This document shows positions 1-13,065 of a DNA stretch of 45,000 bases, in pieces. Position numbers and translations under genes: made by a program. The stretch covers positions 5,591,540 through 5,636,539 of the forward strand of contig NC_135569.1 of NCBI RefSeq assembly GCF_964340395.1. The letters are read 5' to 3'. Source of the stretch: Glandiceps talaboti. Taxonomy: Eukaryota > Hemichordata > Enteropneusta > Spengelidae. Position 1 is the stretch's first letter. Each line of letters opens with the position of its first letter. The notes below the pieces were generated by a model. The model saw only the letters and a list, made by a program, of their open reading frames with translations. It did not search any database and had not been told where the DNA came from.

Positions 1-1293
1 CTCTCAATCAATCTTGTGATGATTACAGCCAGCTTGTACGTTATATTTGACATGATAAAGTTAGTTGTGTTCTTCATGACTAACATTTTGTTGAGATATG
101 CAAACGGTTAAGTCACATACATCAGCCTTTCAGTGAATGATTTTGGCGTGAGCGCGCATGGTGCTCTAGAAGTCGAAAGGTGACGACAATTGCTCACTCA
201 AAGGTTGAATTTTACATAAAATAAAGGCAAAGCCTGATCATGTAGCTGAAATAGAGAAAGCAACGTCACAAAACCGCTAGGCCTCTATGAGTAAAGTTGA
301 AATGACTTTGCGGAAAATTACCCTGGATTGTGAGAATCGTGCACGTGGGAGGGGGGCGCTATCTGCATGATGACTTTTGGTCTATGTGCAAATGCACATC
401 GACCAGCCACGTGTTTATTTACTAGCACTGATGCGTGTTATCTATCTACACATGTTTACTGAGATGTAGTAAACATGTTAGCTTATGAAAAGAAAATAAT
501 CTGGACCTACACATTACTTTAGTACTTGCATCTTATTTCAGAGATAAATAAAATGCGAAAACATAAAATAACAACAATAAAAAACAAAATAAGTGAATTA
601 CGGACCAGGAATTAATTTTGTTGCATCAACGTTGTCGGACTTCTTGTCATCCAGGGACCATTTTTTTCGGCATGACCCCTTTGTGTATGACCTATATAGA
701 GAACATTCACTCGATCTAATTTTACCTTATTCTTTTTTTCTCTTCTGATTTATTGCACATTATGCACTGGTATTGTTATTCCTACAGGGTCTTGATGGGG
801 TGGACCGTCTCAACTGCCTGGGGACCACTTATGGAGTACACAATCAGACATCGCAATGGAATTGGCATTACCATTGTTAAAGTCTGGCAAAGATATTGAC
901 GATGTTGACTCTCTTTGTTTTTTTTGTATTGCACTTCAACCCTCCCTCTACCCAATGCAACCCTTGAACGCAATAAATTGGTTTGTAATCACCCTATATG
1001 ATTCATTAGTTCCAAAAACAGGGCTGTAAATTATCGCGTCGCACGTGTATTTTAATCTCTGCTGACAAGATAATTATTTGGACACTATCTATACCCTGGT
1101 CGACCTTCATTTTATTTCAACTTGGCTCTATTGTTATAGTTCTTGTAACCTTGTTATTGTCGGTTTATATAGTCATGGGACTGTAGTCAGGTCACTGTGA
1201 CCGATATGATCTCTTTTGAAGTGTTACACTAAGTCCTGTACTAAGCACTGGGATGAACATTGCGAGTGTTCTATAATATGACGTATCTTTCAC
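1..1293. other. Non-coding stretch without recognised gene
   Basis: I see no exon-like frame, RNA gene or long repeat here. The sequence is AT-rich with ordinary complexity and short poly-T and poly-A runs. The only frame of about 60 codons (minus strand, 782-973) has no recognisable similarity and I treat it as chance. Confidence 0.5.
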
Positions 1294-1535
<242 letters not shown>

Positions 1536-1720
1536 GCGCAAGGACCATATGAAAAGGAGAACATTAAACGTATACAAATACTGTCACAAAAAAGTACCGC
1601 TGTTAACTTTTTTGGAAAATATGACGAGTATTTGACACTCATTTTGGAGTCTTTTGGAGATATTTCCACAACCATGTCATCTTGAGAGATCATTTTGTCT
1701 AGGTAGATATGTAGAACTGT

Positions 1721-2045
1721 TATAGTAAGATTTTTGTTGAGCCAGACGATAAAATGTAGCAGTGGTAGTAAGATTTTTGTTGAGCCAGACGATAAAATGT
1801 AGCAATGTTAGTGAGAATTTTGTTGAGCCAGACGATAAGATATAGCAGTGGTAGTAAGATTTTTGTTGAGCCAGACGCTAAAATGTAGCAAAATTAGTAA
1901 GATTTTTGTTGAGCCAGACATTAAAATGTAGCAATGTTAGTAAGATTTTTGTTGAGCCAGACGCTAAAATGTAGCAATGTTAATAATATTTTTGTTGAGC
2001 CAGACGATAAAATGTAGCAATGTTAGTTAGATTTTTGTCATTCCA
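1721..2045 (+). repeat. 43-bp minisatellite array (7 units)
   Basis: Seven tandem units of 43 bp. The core GAGCCAGACGATAAAATGTA recurs at exact 43-bp spacing (GCCAG at 1741, 1784 and 1827, then onward), with few substitutions per unit. The same monomer recurs in both orientations near 3330, 9330, 25.7-25.95, 29.9-30.2, 36.2 and 38.2-38.8 kb. Elsewhere it is the core of an inverted-repeat element; here only the array and part of one flank are evident. Confidence 0.85.
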
Positions 2046-2378
2046 GGTGACATTCCGTTTCATTTCATTATTTAGCATTACATAAATTGCGCGCGATTGT
2101 CAATTAACGCCAAATTGAATTATTTGTTTTACCTCCATTGTTCTTGCAGTGGTCCATTGTTGCTTCATGGGTATTAGCAGACATACATATGTATTAGATG
2201 AACACTGAATACTCCTTACTCCTTACTGCTTATTACCTATATATGAATAATCATGGGTACAACTACAAGGCGAAAAAAGTTTCAAATTTGTGTTTGTTAG
2301 CAATCGTGTATTTCATCGAGTCAGACGACTTTTGGGTTTTATTGTATGATTATGGGGATTAGCGATAGGTAAACCTTA

Positions 2379-2711
2379 GGGTTCTGGAGAATCATTTCAT
2401 GATTTCACATGACAAAAAATTCGCTCAGTTGCATGCCAATTGAAACTTTTTTTTCTTTCAGTGGTACAATTTTTATGATATTATATATATTATAATATTT
2501 TTTACATGAACAATGCATATTCATGACTTTATCCGAAGGAAATAAGCACTCAGGAGTCATGAATATTCAATGTTCATCTAATCCATATTCATGTTTGCTA
2601 AGACCTATGAGTCACAATAGTGGTAAGTATTGGTTCAATTTCAATTGATGTTTCTTGGCAACCAAGCGACATTCATGTCATGTGAAATCATGCCATTATT
2701 CTCCAGAACCC
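2379..2711. mobile_element. Foldback/MITE-like element, family A, with 35-bp terminal inverted repeats
   Basis: The left end starts GGGTTCTGGAGAAT (2379-2413) and the right end is its reverse complement (2677-2711). They match at about 32 of 35 positions. The interior holds TTCATGAATATTCA-type motifs in both orientations, so the element is partly self-complementary. A related sequence lies at about 32050-32420. No transposase frame is visible, so this is a non-autonomous element or its remnant. Target-site duplication is unclear. Confidence 0.65.
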
Positions 2712-2724
2712 AACGTTTATGAAA

Positions 2725-3063
2725 AGGCCTAATAAAAAGAAATTATGTGGTTCCTATTACGCTCAATTTTAGAATAGGTGGGGTAGGTAGAATTTTTTTT
2801 CTGTGTGAGTGTCTAGTTCAGGTTTTCCATTGATTTCCATATGGTCTCTGTGTTATTGGTATCTTTTTTATCAAATGTACAGCCATTACAGATTGCAAGA
2901 ACAGTTTTTCTTTTTAAGCTGATGTCAGTTATTTCTCGTCAGAATTTTTGCGATTTTTTGAAATATTTTCTTTCTCTTGAATACGTAAACAAGTTTAGGG
3001 TCGTCAGTGAAAAGCGAGGTGGGGTCGGGTGACCGGAACCAAAAATTATTGTTTAGGCCTAAT
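2725..3063 (+). mobile_element. MITE-like element B, copy 1
   Basis: An AGGCCTAA-type terminus is present at both ends in inverted orientation (2725 and about 3063), each followed inward by a GGTTCC/GGAACC block. A diverged full-length copy lies in reverse orientation at 32442-32829, and a fragment at about 20190-20275. The interior encodes a short frame containing VQPLQI and LFKLM that is partly kept in the second copy. That could be plain nucleotide homology rather than a selected protein. No transposase motif is seen. Confidence 0.65.
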
Positions 3064-4264
3064 ACCTTTATTTCCTGAAGTGGCTTTCCCAGGAAGGGAT
3101 AATGGAAGAATTTATATGAAAAAGACGGAATATCACAGTTTCTTTGTTTGTAGTCAAAGAATGGTGAGTTGTTGCTAGCCCTAACATTGCATCGGTTATA
3201 CGTTATGTTACAGCTCGTTTCATGTTAGTATTCACTTAGTCTGGCTCTATTTGATATAACTATGCTGAAACCAACAAGAAACTGCATATCCTACACTTTA
3301 AGATAGCAAGGTTGAACAGTTTCTCAAGTTGCTACATTTTATCGCAATGAAGTGAACCAAAATGTTGTCAAATGCAGACATCAAAACATTAGCGTCCGCC
3401 TGTCTGCGTCTAGTTACAGCACATTTATATGATTCATTTCATTCAGACTAAATATAACAAGAAATTGTGACTTTGCTGTCAGGTGCAGTTTCTCATTTGT
3501 TTCTGCGTGGTTGTATCAAACGGAGCCAGTGAACGCTAACATGAAATGGGTGGTCAATACAAATATTATTTTAAGTAAGTATCGACAATTGTGCCCTCAG
3601 TTACATTACAATACACTACACTGTGTTATTTATGACGAATGTGAGGTTTTACAGTTACAGGTGTGACATTGTTCATCAAAACTGAATAAACATCTCTTAA
3701 ACCTTATAAATACAAATTTACAAATGGGCCACTGGAACTCGTCCAACAACCATCATGCTTTGCAATTCTTGTCTCTTAAAACCTGTATGTGAATTAAGTA
3801 GGACACTAAACGAGACAAATATACGACGAATGCCGACACGTACAAATGGACAGACCGTAATCTTGTTGCCGAGCATCTCTCGTCAAACCGGGATAAATGA
3901 TTACAAGTGTTTTAATGTGATAACACTTTTAAATGGTGACCCCTGACACTAAATCGCAAGGCTGACGAGTTAAAGATAGGAGTATCACACGTACACGCAG
4001 TTCCGCTTTTTTTGGGTCACATTTCAGTCTTGTGCATGGAGTGTGGACTTTCTTTTGTGTGTTACAAATGAATGAAGTGGAAATACCGAAAAGTAAAATG
4101 GCATAGTCCTCAGTCTTTTTTTTTCTCCAAGGTGTCTATTCGTTGCTATTCTATTCTTTCCTGTATATAGTCTGTCCTTGCCGAGCCTTTGTATTCATTC
4201 GTTAAACTGTCATTGCTTTCTCTATCTGTCAAATATTTTCCTCACATTTCCTTCCCCTTTCCTT
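3064..4264. other. Non-coding stretch, one stray 43-bp-repeat monomer
   Basis: No gene is recognised. A single diverged minus-oriented monomer of the 43-bp repeat (GCTACATTTTATCG) lies near 3330-3345. A 63-codon plus-strand frame (3755-3946) has no recognisable similarity or convincing splice context. Confidence 0.45.
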
Positions 4265-4436
4265 GTCTGTTTTTTCTCTGCCACCCCTCCCTCCCTCCCC
4301 TTCCCCCTCCCTTCCCTTCTCCCTTCCCTTCTCCCTTCCCTTCTCCCTTTCCTTTCCTTTCCTTTCCGTTCCTTTCCTTTCCTCTCCTTTCCTTTCCTTC
4401 CCCTTCTCTCCCCTCCCCTCCCCTCCCCTCACACAG
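4265..4436 (+). repeat. Polypyrimidine tract (CCCTTCT / CTTTC / CCCT repeats)
   Basis: About 170 bp of almost pure C/T on the plus strand. It is built from CCCTTCT-type heptamers, then CTTTC pentamers, then CCCCT pentamers. The strand asymmetry and partial mirror symmetry are the kind of sequence that can form triplex (H-DNA). All open frames across it are repeat read-through. Confidence 0.85.
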
Positions 4437-4439
4437 CGA

Positions 4440-6730
4440 GTTTTCTCCAAATGTTGAAACTGTAACAGCAATGTCTTTCAGTTCATTCGATTCCAGCCAG
4501 CCAGCGTATAGTAGTACTCTATGATTGAGTCAGACTTCTAGAGAAAAGTACGTCGAGTGAAGGGTAACGATTGACTAGTCCTGATATTTAGGACATTTGT
4601 GATAAAAATTAGGTTATCTTGTATTTCTCTGTCTCTATACCACCTTCATACATGCACGTAATGTCTAGTTTTTTTGCTTTGAAGAAACCGATAATGATAT
4701 ATCGCCAAAGCGATGTCACTTGTTAGTTGGGATTTGCCTCTTTATAATTCTCCAGCATGGCTCGTCTCCAAATATCGAATAAATAAGATGACCCCCCACC
4801 CACTCTCCTTTCTTTTAGCGAAGTGAAGCTGATGTTAACTTCTAGAGTACACTAAACGCTTTTAAACCCAGAAGTTCTTCTAACATGGTGGAGTTTGTAA
4901 AACTACTGCGATATTCAATTATTTGTCCTATTTAAAAAAAATGATAGGTAAATGAGAACCCGTCTGTAAATGTATGGCAAACGCGTGGGTTGACCATTGC
5001 GCAGTTTAAAAACACATCACGTTCTCACATCGTGATTGTTTAACTTCATAGCAAATTAACAGGTCTTTGCACGTAACAAAGAAATGATAATGGCTATCTT
5101 TTGGGAATATGTAAACAATACTTGAAGTCAGTTAATACACGTACAAATGTATTTTGTTATCCGCTGATCACATGATGTCAGCCGCCAAAATCATTTGATC
5201 GGCTGATGAAACACTTCAAGTTAGACTATATCGTGAATGTCTTCACTTGTTTCTCAGGCGACGTATAAAGTTTTGACATACGTCACCATCAAACGAGCCA
5301 TGACCAACTTACCTTTATGCCTTATTAGCTTTAGCTGGATTGATACATTTGTTTTCATCAAACCCCTCCAACCCCCCGAGCTTGCTATAATACTATGTCA
5401 AGCTGACGTATACGATTACCTAGGGGTCACAAATCAATAACTAACCATTTCATAAATTGTTGCTGTCTGTAACAAGTAATGGGTCCGTACTTGACTAGTC
5501 GTGACAACACACGGACATTACGTTATTCAAAGTGTACATGGAACCAATACATTTACATGTGTAACATTTTACTATTTCCCATTTATTTTTGCCTGGTTTA
5601 TAAATAAATTTCATTCTGCTTCAGGTGACTTAATTTTATATGCACTCAGCCAAAGTTGTAATTTCCTCATTGTACTGTCTAAAGGAAAATTGGGCTTATT
5701 TGTTGTTGTATGTTTTCATGGTGGAACTTTTGGCATGTTGTGTTGTTAACATGAAAGTTCGCCAAATTGGAATGAACTTTAACAGGCTCTACCCCTTGAA
5801 CGAAGGAGTTTCGCTTTCTGATGGATGGGTTATGCGATAAGCTGGGCCATTCCCTCCGGATCTTGATTTTTGGTTCGTTAATGACATTTGCTGAGCGAAT
5901 AAGTAACTTCATTGCAGCTATCAGTACCATCCATTCGTTCATAAACAGTGCAGCAAGAGATTTACCTTGCCCAAAATTTTCGTATCAGGGGCCAGTTATT
6001 TTTACAAAAGCCGAAAATGTGGTCGGTGTTTGTAAAATTTATTGGCACTAAGTGTAGTGTAGGTAGGAACAGAAGTGACATTGGCTAGCTATTCTTAAGA
6101 GTCTGCGTAGTATGCTTCATTGTTGCCGCAAAGTGTAATACATGGTTTTACGACGATCTGAACAACCTTCAAAGTCACACTACAATACTCTTTTGTTACA
6201 ACTACTCACCCATTCAAAACACTGAGTTGTTACCTAGTAAAAGAGCAGCATGTCATCATCTTTGGTATCATCAGAAAGATAACGGCTAATCTTATCTAAC
6301 AACCGATACATTGCCCTACGACATGCATGGCCCATTTCAGTATATGTTTATGCATACGGTCATTGACTGTTCTCGTGTTTGCCCTACTTCTCTCACCCAC
6401 CCTCGTTCTACAGACAGCATGTCGAAGATAGTTGATAAGTTTACGCGCCAGTACAGTAACAACCCTGTCCAATATTTTATACTACAGTCTGGTGTATATT
6501 CAAGAGGATTTCATTCGTCTGTCTAACAACTTCAGTCAGACGAAATAAAGTTTATCAGGAGTACACGTTTTAATATTTTCTTTCAATTTTCTCCAACTGA
6601 AACTAGGACACTTTCCTTTTTCCATAGAGATCTTTACATACGAGTTATCTGATACATTATAAATTCATAATCCCACAAACATCTATCCAGCCGTCGATCA
6701 AGTATACTTAGAACTCTGTCACTTTAAACA
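4440..6730. other. Non-coding stretch without recognised gene
   Basis: Several frames of 60-90 codons occur (for example plus 5501-5749 and minus 5679-5942), overlapping on both strands. None shows a recognisable domain, signal peptide or paired splice sites. I see no RNA gene and no long repeat. Confidence 0.4.
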
Positions 6731-6736
6731 GTAGTA

Positions 6737-6816
<80 letters not shown>

Positions 6817-6911
6817 GGTGGTGGTAGTAGTAGTAGTAGTAATAGTAGTAGTAGTAGTGGTAGTAGTAGTAGTAGTAGTGGTGGTGGTGGTGGTGGTGGT
6901 AGTAGTAGTAA

Positions 6912-6978
<67 letters not shown>

Positions 6979-7009
6979 GGTGGTAGTAGTAGTGGTGGTG
7001 GTGGTGGTG

Positions 7010-7040
<31 letters not shown>

Positions 7041-7075
7041 CAGTATTAGTAGTAGTAGTGGTAGTAGTAGTAGTG

Positions 7076-7159
<84 letters not shown>

Positions 7160-7170
7160 CTAGTAGTAGT
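6731..7170. repeat. Long (AGT)n/(GGT)n trinucleotide tract
   Basis: About 440 bp of AGT triplets interspersed with blocks of GGT triplets, with rare AAT or AGC interruptions. Every frame is open, giving homopolymer-like polyT, polyV, polyS or polyL translations, which explains the 137-175-codon frames here. A second tract of the same composition lies at 40050-40312. Confidence 0.95.
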
Positions 7171-7533
7171 ATTATGGGGGGAGGCAAATAAGCTTCGACA
7201 TAGTGAAATATATGTGTAGTTGTATTTAGATTTTAGCCATGTACACCCCATACTACAGGTTCACCAGCTGACTGGAGTTAATGGCATCTCGATAATTTAG
7301 GGTCAATGAGTCTGATAACTTTGGTCATGTATATCTTTGCTAAATTTTGCCGCTTTTGTGTTTACTAAAACAACCAATGAATCATCTGTTATCATTTGGA
7401 ATTTTTGATACAGCTCCTTTCTTACATTTGGAAACAAGCCAGACAAACAAACGAACAGACAAACAAAACAGCAATTTATACCTGTTAGTTGCACTCAACA
7501 CGAAGTAACTAGGGCAATATTGTTATGTAGTTA

Positions 7534-8672
7534 CAAAACCAATCATTACTATATATGGTAAGTTCTGCCGTACCGTAAAACCAAAGTACAAAACGTTATA
7601 TGTTCCCCATTGCCTTATACCAATCATTACTACATGTGGTAAGTTCAGCATTGCCTTAAACCAATCATTACTACATTTATTAAATTCAGCATTGCCTTAA
7701 ACCAATCATTACTACATTTATTAAATTCATCATTGCCTTAAACCAATCATTACTACATGTGGTTATTTCAGCATTGCCTTAAACCAATCATTACTACATG
7801 TGGTTATTTCAGCATTGCCTTAAACCAATCATTACTACATGTGGTAAGTTCAGCATTGCCTTAAACCAATCATTACTACATTTATTAAATTCAGCATTGC
7901 CTTAAACCAATCATTACTACATGTGGTTATTTCAGCATTGCCTTAAACCAATCATTACTACATGTGGTAAGTTCAGCATTGCCTTAAACCAATGATTACT
8001 ACATTTATTAAATTCAGCATTGCCTTAAACCAATCATTACTACATGTGGTTATTTCAGCATTGCCTTAAACCAATCATTACTACATGTGGTAAGTTTAGC
8101 ATTGCCTTAAACCAATCATTACTACATTTAGTAAATTCAGCATTGCCTTAAACCAATCATTACTACATGTGGTAAGTTCAGCATTACCTTAAATCAATCA
8201 TTACTATATGTGGTTATTTCAGCATTGCCTTAAACCAATGATTACTACATGTGGTAAGTTTAGCATTGCCTTAAACCAATCATTACTACATTTAGTAAAT
8301 TCAGCATTGCCTTAAACCAATCATTACTACATGTGGTAAGTTCAGCATTGCCTTAAACCAATCATTACTACATGTAGTATATTCAGCATTGCCTTAAACC
8401 AATCATTACTACATGTGGTAAGTTCAGCATTGCCTTAAATCAATCATTACTACATGTGGTTATTTCAACATTACCTTAAACCAATCATTACTACATGTTG
8501 TTATTTCAGCATTGCCTTAAACCAATCATTACTACATGTGGTTATTTCAGCATTGCCTTAAACCAATCATTACTACAAGTAGTAAGTTCAGCATTACCTT
8601 AAACCAATCATTACTACATTTGGTACGTTCAGCATTGCCGTAAACTATCCATTATTACATGTGGTAAGTTCA
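7534..8672 (+). repeat. 41-bp minisatellite, about 26 units
   Basis: Tandem array with a 41-bp period (CAATCATTAC at 7621, 7662 and onward). The constant part is TTGCCTTAAACCAATCATTA. The second half alternates among three variants: ATGTGGTAAGTTC, TTTATTAAATTC and ATGTGGTTATTTC. The order is not random: the three variants repeat as a trio over part of the array. Both edges decay into divergent units. No frame of interest. Confidence 0.95.
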
Positions 8673-10749
8673 GCAAGACCAAATTGTAGGGCCACAGATG
8701 TGTGGAAATTGACTGCTACAAAATCACAAGTATAAACATTCAGAAAATGCAAGAACTAATTTTTTTGTCTGGCTTGACATACATTTTACTAACATTGCTA
8801 CATTCTCTGTGCATTACCATACTTATCATAGGAGATTGTAATTACTACAGTGTGTATACTTTCTGCGATAAGCGAAATGTCGTTTGTAAGGTGGGAATAT
8901 TCATTGAAGAGTGCTTTGGTACAATGTAACGATTTAGCGAATATCTGCTATAAATATACTATCAAATCAGAGTGAGCATAGCGTTTATAAGTGGTACAAT
9001 GTTATTTTACGTCTCTCACTGTTGTATTTATTTTACAAATGACATAAAAACAAAGTACAATCACTGATAGCATGCGAGCATTATATCTGTGAAAACAAAG
9101 CAACATCATTGTCTGGTGAAACAAACAAGATTCAAACAGAAATCTAGTTCGGTTGTGTTACCAGTAAGATAAAATGTAACATTTCGTTTATGTATCAGTG
9201 CTCGTTGCAAAATACATTTTGTGATATGTGAAGTAATGTGGTGTCACATACTTGTAACTCTATAGCCTTTCTGGTTTGGTAGTAACAGTAACTTAAGCAA
9301 AAGAAATGTAGTTTTGATAAGAATTTTTGAACCAGACGAGATAATGTAACAATGTTTCAACGACTTTTGTCAAGCCAGACGATAAAATGTAACAGTGTTT
9401 CTGAACTTTTGTCGAGCTAGTAGGCGACTCTCTGTTTCAGGTTTAGTGGTTTTCATTGGTAGTGTTTCCGTAAATTGAGTAGGCTTGCTGCACCTGGTCT
9501 GGTACACAGATATTGTACATTAGATACTATACTGTGATGAAGTCAACGCTCGCTGTGACCCAATTACACACCTGAAGGTCATCGTCTCTTAAGCGCACTG
9601 AAAGCGCAGATAAATAAATAACCCTCTCTTCACGCAAACCCCAAAGTACAGAGCGGTGGGACGAGTAAAGTACCTGCGTTTGGATTTCTTGTGGCTAATC
9701 ATCAACCGAAAACAACCATTGTTATTCTAAATAAAATACAAAGGGCTTTCAAACGACTTCAAGGCCGAAAGCATTGTTCGAAGTTCTTTTCATTTTCTAC
9801 TCCTCTAAATTCTCAAACTTTTCGATTAAATGACCAGTGTAGCATGTGCATTGTCTTTTAGGTGGAGCACAAACTTGCCTATATCTGCCGTTGAAGTGCA
9901 AACTTTGTTCTGGTTACCCAATTCCTTCACCTTCTCGTTTCTGCTGTTCCTTCCACTCTGTCACCTCCCCCTGTAAAATGAAATGATTGAATGAAAACGA
10001 TGAATCCTCTTATCAACGCATCCATTGAATTCGGGACCGCAATACCAGCTTGTAGTAGCTTATAGTTATTCCTTTCTCGTGTGTTCGGTTAGCTTGATTA
10101 CAAATTGAATTTACCTTTTTTTTAAATATATTTTATGACTTTAAAATATATATTTTATGACATCACAATAAAATTATTCTTTTGTAAAATAAAATTATAA
10201 GATTAGTAAAAAAAATTATGGATTTTTTTCAGACAATAATTCAGAAATGCGTAAAATTGTACCAACAAAAAAGACAGAGTCAAGTCAAAGAAATCACCGT
10301 TTCATCATTCAGTCGTTGGACCAATAACCTCAGGGCGTGGATTTTGACCGCTAGATTTATCCTTGACCGTGGACTCTGGTGGCGACGTGACGTGAAGTAC
10401 CATTGTAAGGCCAAAGTCCGCTGATAACCAAGAGCAATCTTGGGCGACAGCCAGGGAGAATCCAAACCCAGACAGACAGTAAATATCATTTTCACCACAC
10501 CACCACACATGTAAACATATTTCTCAAGTTATCTAGCTGATTGTATCTCAGGCATACACGTTTTACCGGAAGACTTTGCACTCAAGGTAAAAAAACAAAA
10601 CCCACAAAAAGACAAAATATTTCTGCTTAAATAAACATGGGGGTCAAGGCGGCCAATAAATGGATCACAAATCTAGGCAGCACATTATGCAAGTTTGTTA
10701 CTGTTAACTGTTATTTCAATAAAAATGAAACCCCAAAGTTTAATGAAAT
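8673..10749. other. Mostly non-coding stretch, with weak frames near 10.2-10.5 kb
   Basis: It contains a diverged trio of 43-bp repeat units at 9315-9425. Frames on both strands overlap at 10218-10510, in a locally less AT-rich block. The minus-strand frame ending at 10305 has a coding-like amino-acid mix but no recognisable domain, so I do not call a gene. A frame at 8702-8929 is also unrecognised. Confidence 0.4.
9315..9425 (+). repeat. Remnant of the 43-bp repeat family (about 3 units)
   Basis: Three diverged units carry CCAGACGATAAAATGTAACA and related variants, followed by GTCGAGCTAG and a short stretch like the element flank seen at 30190 and 38800. Probably a decayed, truncated copy of MITE C. 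Confidence 0.7.
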
Positions 10750-11003
<254 letters not shown>

Positions 11004-11521
11004 GTATAGGTAGCTCATACAGAAAACATGTTCTGTTGATATCTATTGATCACAGTAGGCCATCATTCGAGGTCCTTGTTCATTTTCCTCGGGAAGTATT
11101 TACACAATTGGAAGGCTATCAAGAAGGAGCAAACATAAATCGTACGATTAAATACGGAAGGTCTGCAGTAGAGACGAAACAATACCCCCTGCATAGATTT
11201 GTCGACGTTAAACGACTGTCATTACCCTACAACATAGAAAAGGTCGTGTGAAATTGAAGTAGATGAAAGTAAACGTGATAAGGGTCACAACTAAATAAAA
11301 CTCTTAACGGATAGAGTGCAGTAGAAACTGGCCTATATTGGCAAGGATATGGAGGCAGTAAGAATCAATGCGAGCGAACTAATGGTGAACCTATCCTTAG
11401 GACGTATCACCTTTATGAAAACATTAGTTAATCGTTTCCAAAGAGTAAATTAACATATGCCATGCCAAGTATATCCACCGAAATGATTTCTTTAGATTCT
11501 TGTTTGCTTTCTGTAGATTCT
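11004..11521. other. Unique sequence with an unrecognised open frame to 11251
   Basis: After the microsatellite, about 80 codons remain open in the plus strand (about 11010-11251) with a mixed, fairly protein-like composition. I recognise no family and find no convincing acceptor. It may be chance or a piece of an unrecognised exon or element. The rest to 11521 shows nothing. Confidence 0.3.
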
Positions 11522-11551
11522 TGTTTGTTTGTTTGTTTGTTTGTTTGCTTG

Positions 11552-11644
<93 letters not shown>

Positions 11645-11645
11645 A

Positions 11646-11685
<40 letters not shown>

Positions 11686-11718
11686 CGTCCGTCTGTCCGC
11701 CCGCCCGCCCGTCCGTCC

Positions 11719-11777
<59 letters not shown>
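11522..11777. repeat. (TTTG)n/(TCTG)n/(TCCG)n tetranucleotide tract
   Basis: A short TTTG run leads into about 200 bp of TCTG with an internal block of TCCG/CCCG variants near 11680-11720. The long C-L-S-V frames are read-through. A second short TTTG run lies at about 11872-11890. Confidence 0.93.
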
Positions 11778-13065
11778 AGTTTTTGCTAATGTTAAATGCG
11801 CCAGGACTAATTTTCCTGAAAATCAAAGTTATTCTAATCTCCTCAAATGTAGCCATATACAAGCTTGCTCTTGTTTGTTTGTTTGTTTGTTAAATGTTAA
11901 ACGTTAAATGTGTCGGGACTAATTTCCCTCAAATCAAAGTTATCTGAATAATCGACCTTCAAAATGTTTGCCGTACAACATTTTGCTCCTGGTCCTTTCG
12001 TATTAATAAAAGAAATTTGACGTTCACCACAATTTGTTTTCGACAATATTTTGTCACAGTGCTCGGAAGTCATTTTTGGATTGTGAAATTTGTTTATTTA
12101 AGTATCATTTTGACCTCCGTTTATAATATTTGTTAGGTGACCCTGGTCTTTTTTAAACTGGGGATTAATTTGAGCTCTCTTGACCGAAGTAACAGCAAAA
12201 GTGTAAGACTTGTATATCTAAGGCAGGTACTATACGTTGATTTATGTATGGCACAGTCCACCATCTTGTCGACCAAAACAGCATTGGATAACAACAATCG
12301 AGAAATGTTGTTGTAATAGTTTTTAATTTACCACAGAGCAATAGTCAACCTTTAGGATTAAAAACATGTACTGAAGAATGAACAAGTAAAATATAAGAAC
12401 AACACCACCCTCTCAACCCCTTAACCCCAAAAAAACCAACAAAGCAAACATAAAAACAAACAAAATTTTCCTCATAGTATTTGAAGAGACAGATACACAC
12501 TGTACACTGAATAACATAATTCAGCCGAAACCGCGTACATTTTTTTTCAAAGTTTAGTTGGTCCATTTCCGAGTCGAATATTATCTTCGCATGCCAAATA
12601 AAATAAATTTAGCTCTTAACAGCACATATTAAAAAAAATGAAGTCCTGAGATAAAATTAAATGAATCTGTGATTACTCGGTTAATAGAACAAATTTAAAG
12701 TGAAAATATTGTATTTGTAGTATGTGTGTCTGTATTGTATCACAAAGTCCACTGGTCAGTAACAATGACTCATGCTTCTGAGTGTAATTATCTGAATGAT
12801 GTGCGTCAAGTGATAGATAAACCATTTAGGATAGGTGTGTGTATTGAACAGGTTATCAGTCGTATACTTTAGAGTTGGTGTTTGTGCGTACTTCTACAGA
12901 AACCGTGTCATCTCTTATCAATTGCTGCATGTGACTAGCGAGTGGCTAGAAATCCAACTTAATTTAGTCAAATAAATAGATGTAAGTACACATGCTATGT
13001 ATGTTGCGTATAGTAATGTATTTAAGTGATATAAAATTTATATGCAGACATTGTATGCTCATTTA
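11778..13065. other. Non-coding stretch without recognised gene
   Basis: AT-rich sequence with stop codons throughout. Two similar short segments with the pattern AAATGTGTCGGGACTAATTT or GCGCCAGGACTAATTTTCC at about 11800-11830 and 11905-11935 suggest a local duplication of about 105 bp. No RNA gene is recognised. Confidence 0.4.

Noticed and set aside
1721-2045. 43-bp array considered as a CRISPR array
   Set aside because: Units are contiguous with no unique spacers, and the genome is an animal's with spliced genes.
6708-7251. Long polyL, polyT and polyV frames (137-175 codons)
   Set aside because: Pure read-through of an AGT/GGT trinucleotide tract, open in every frame.
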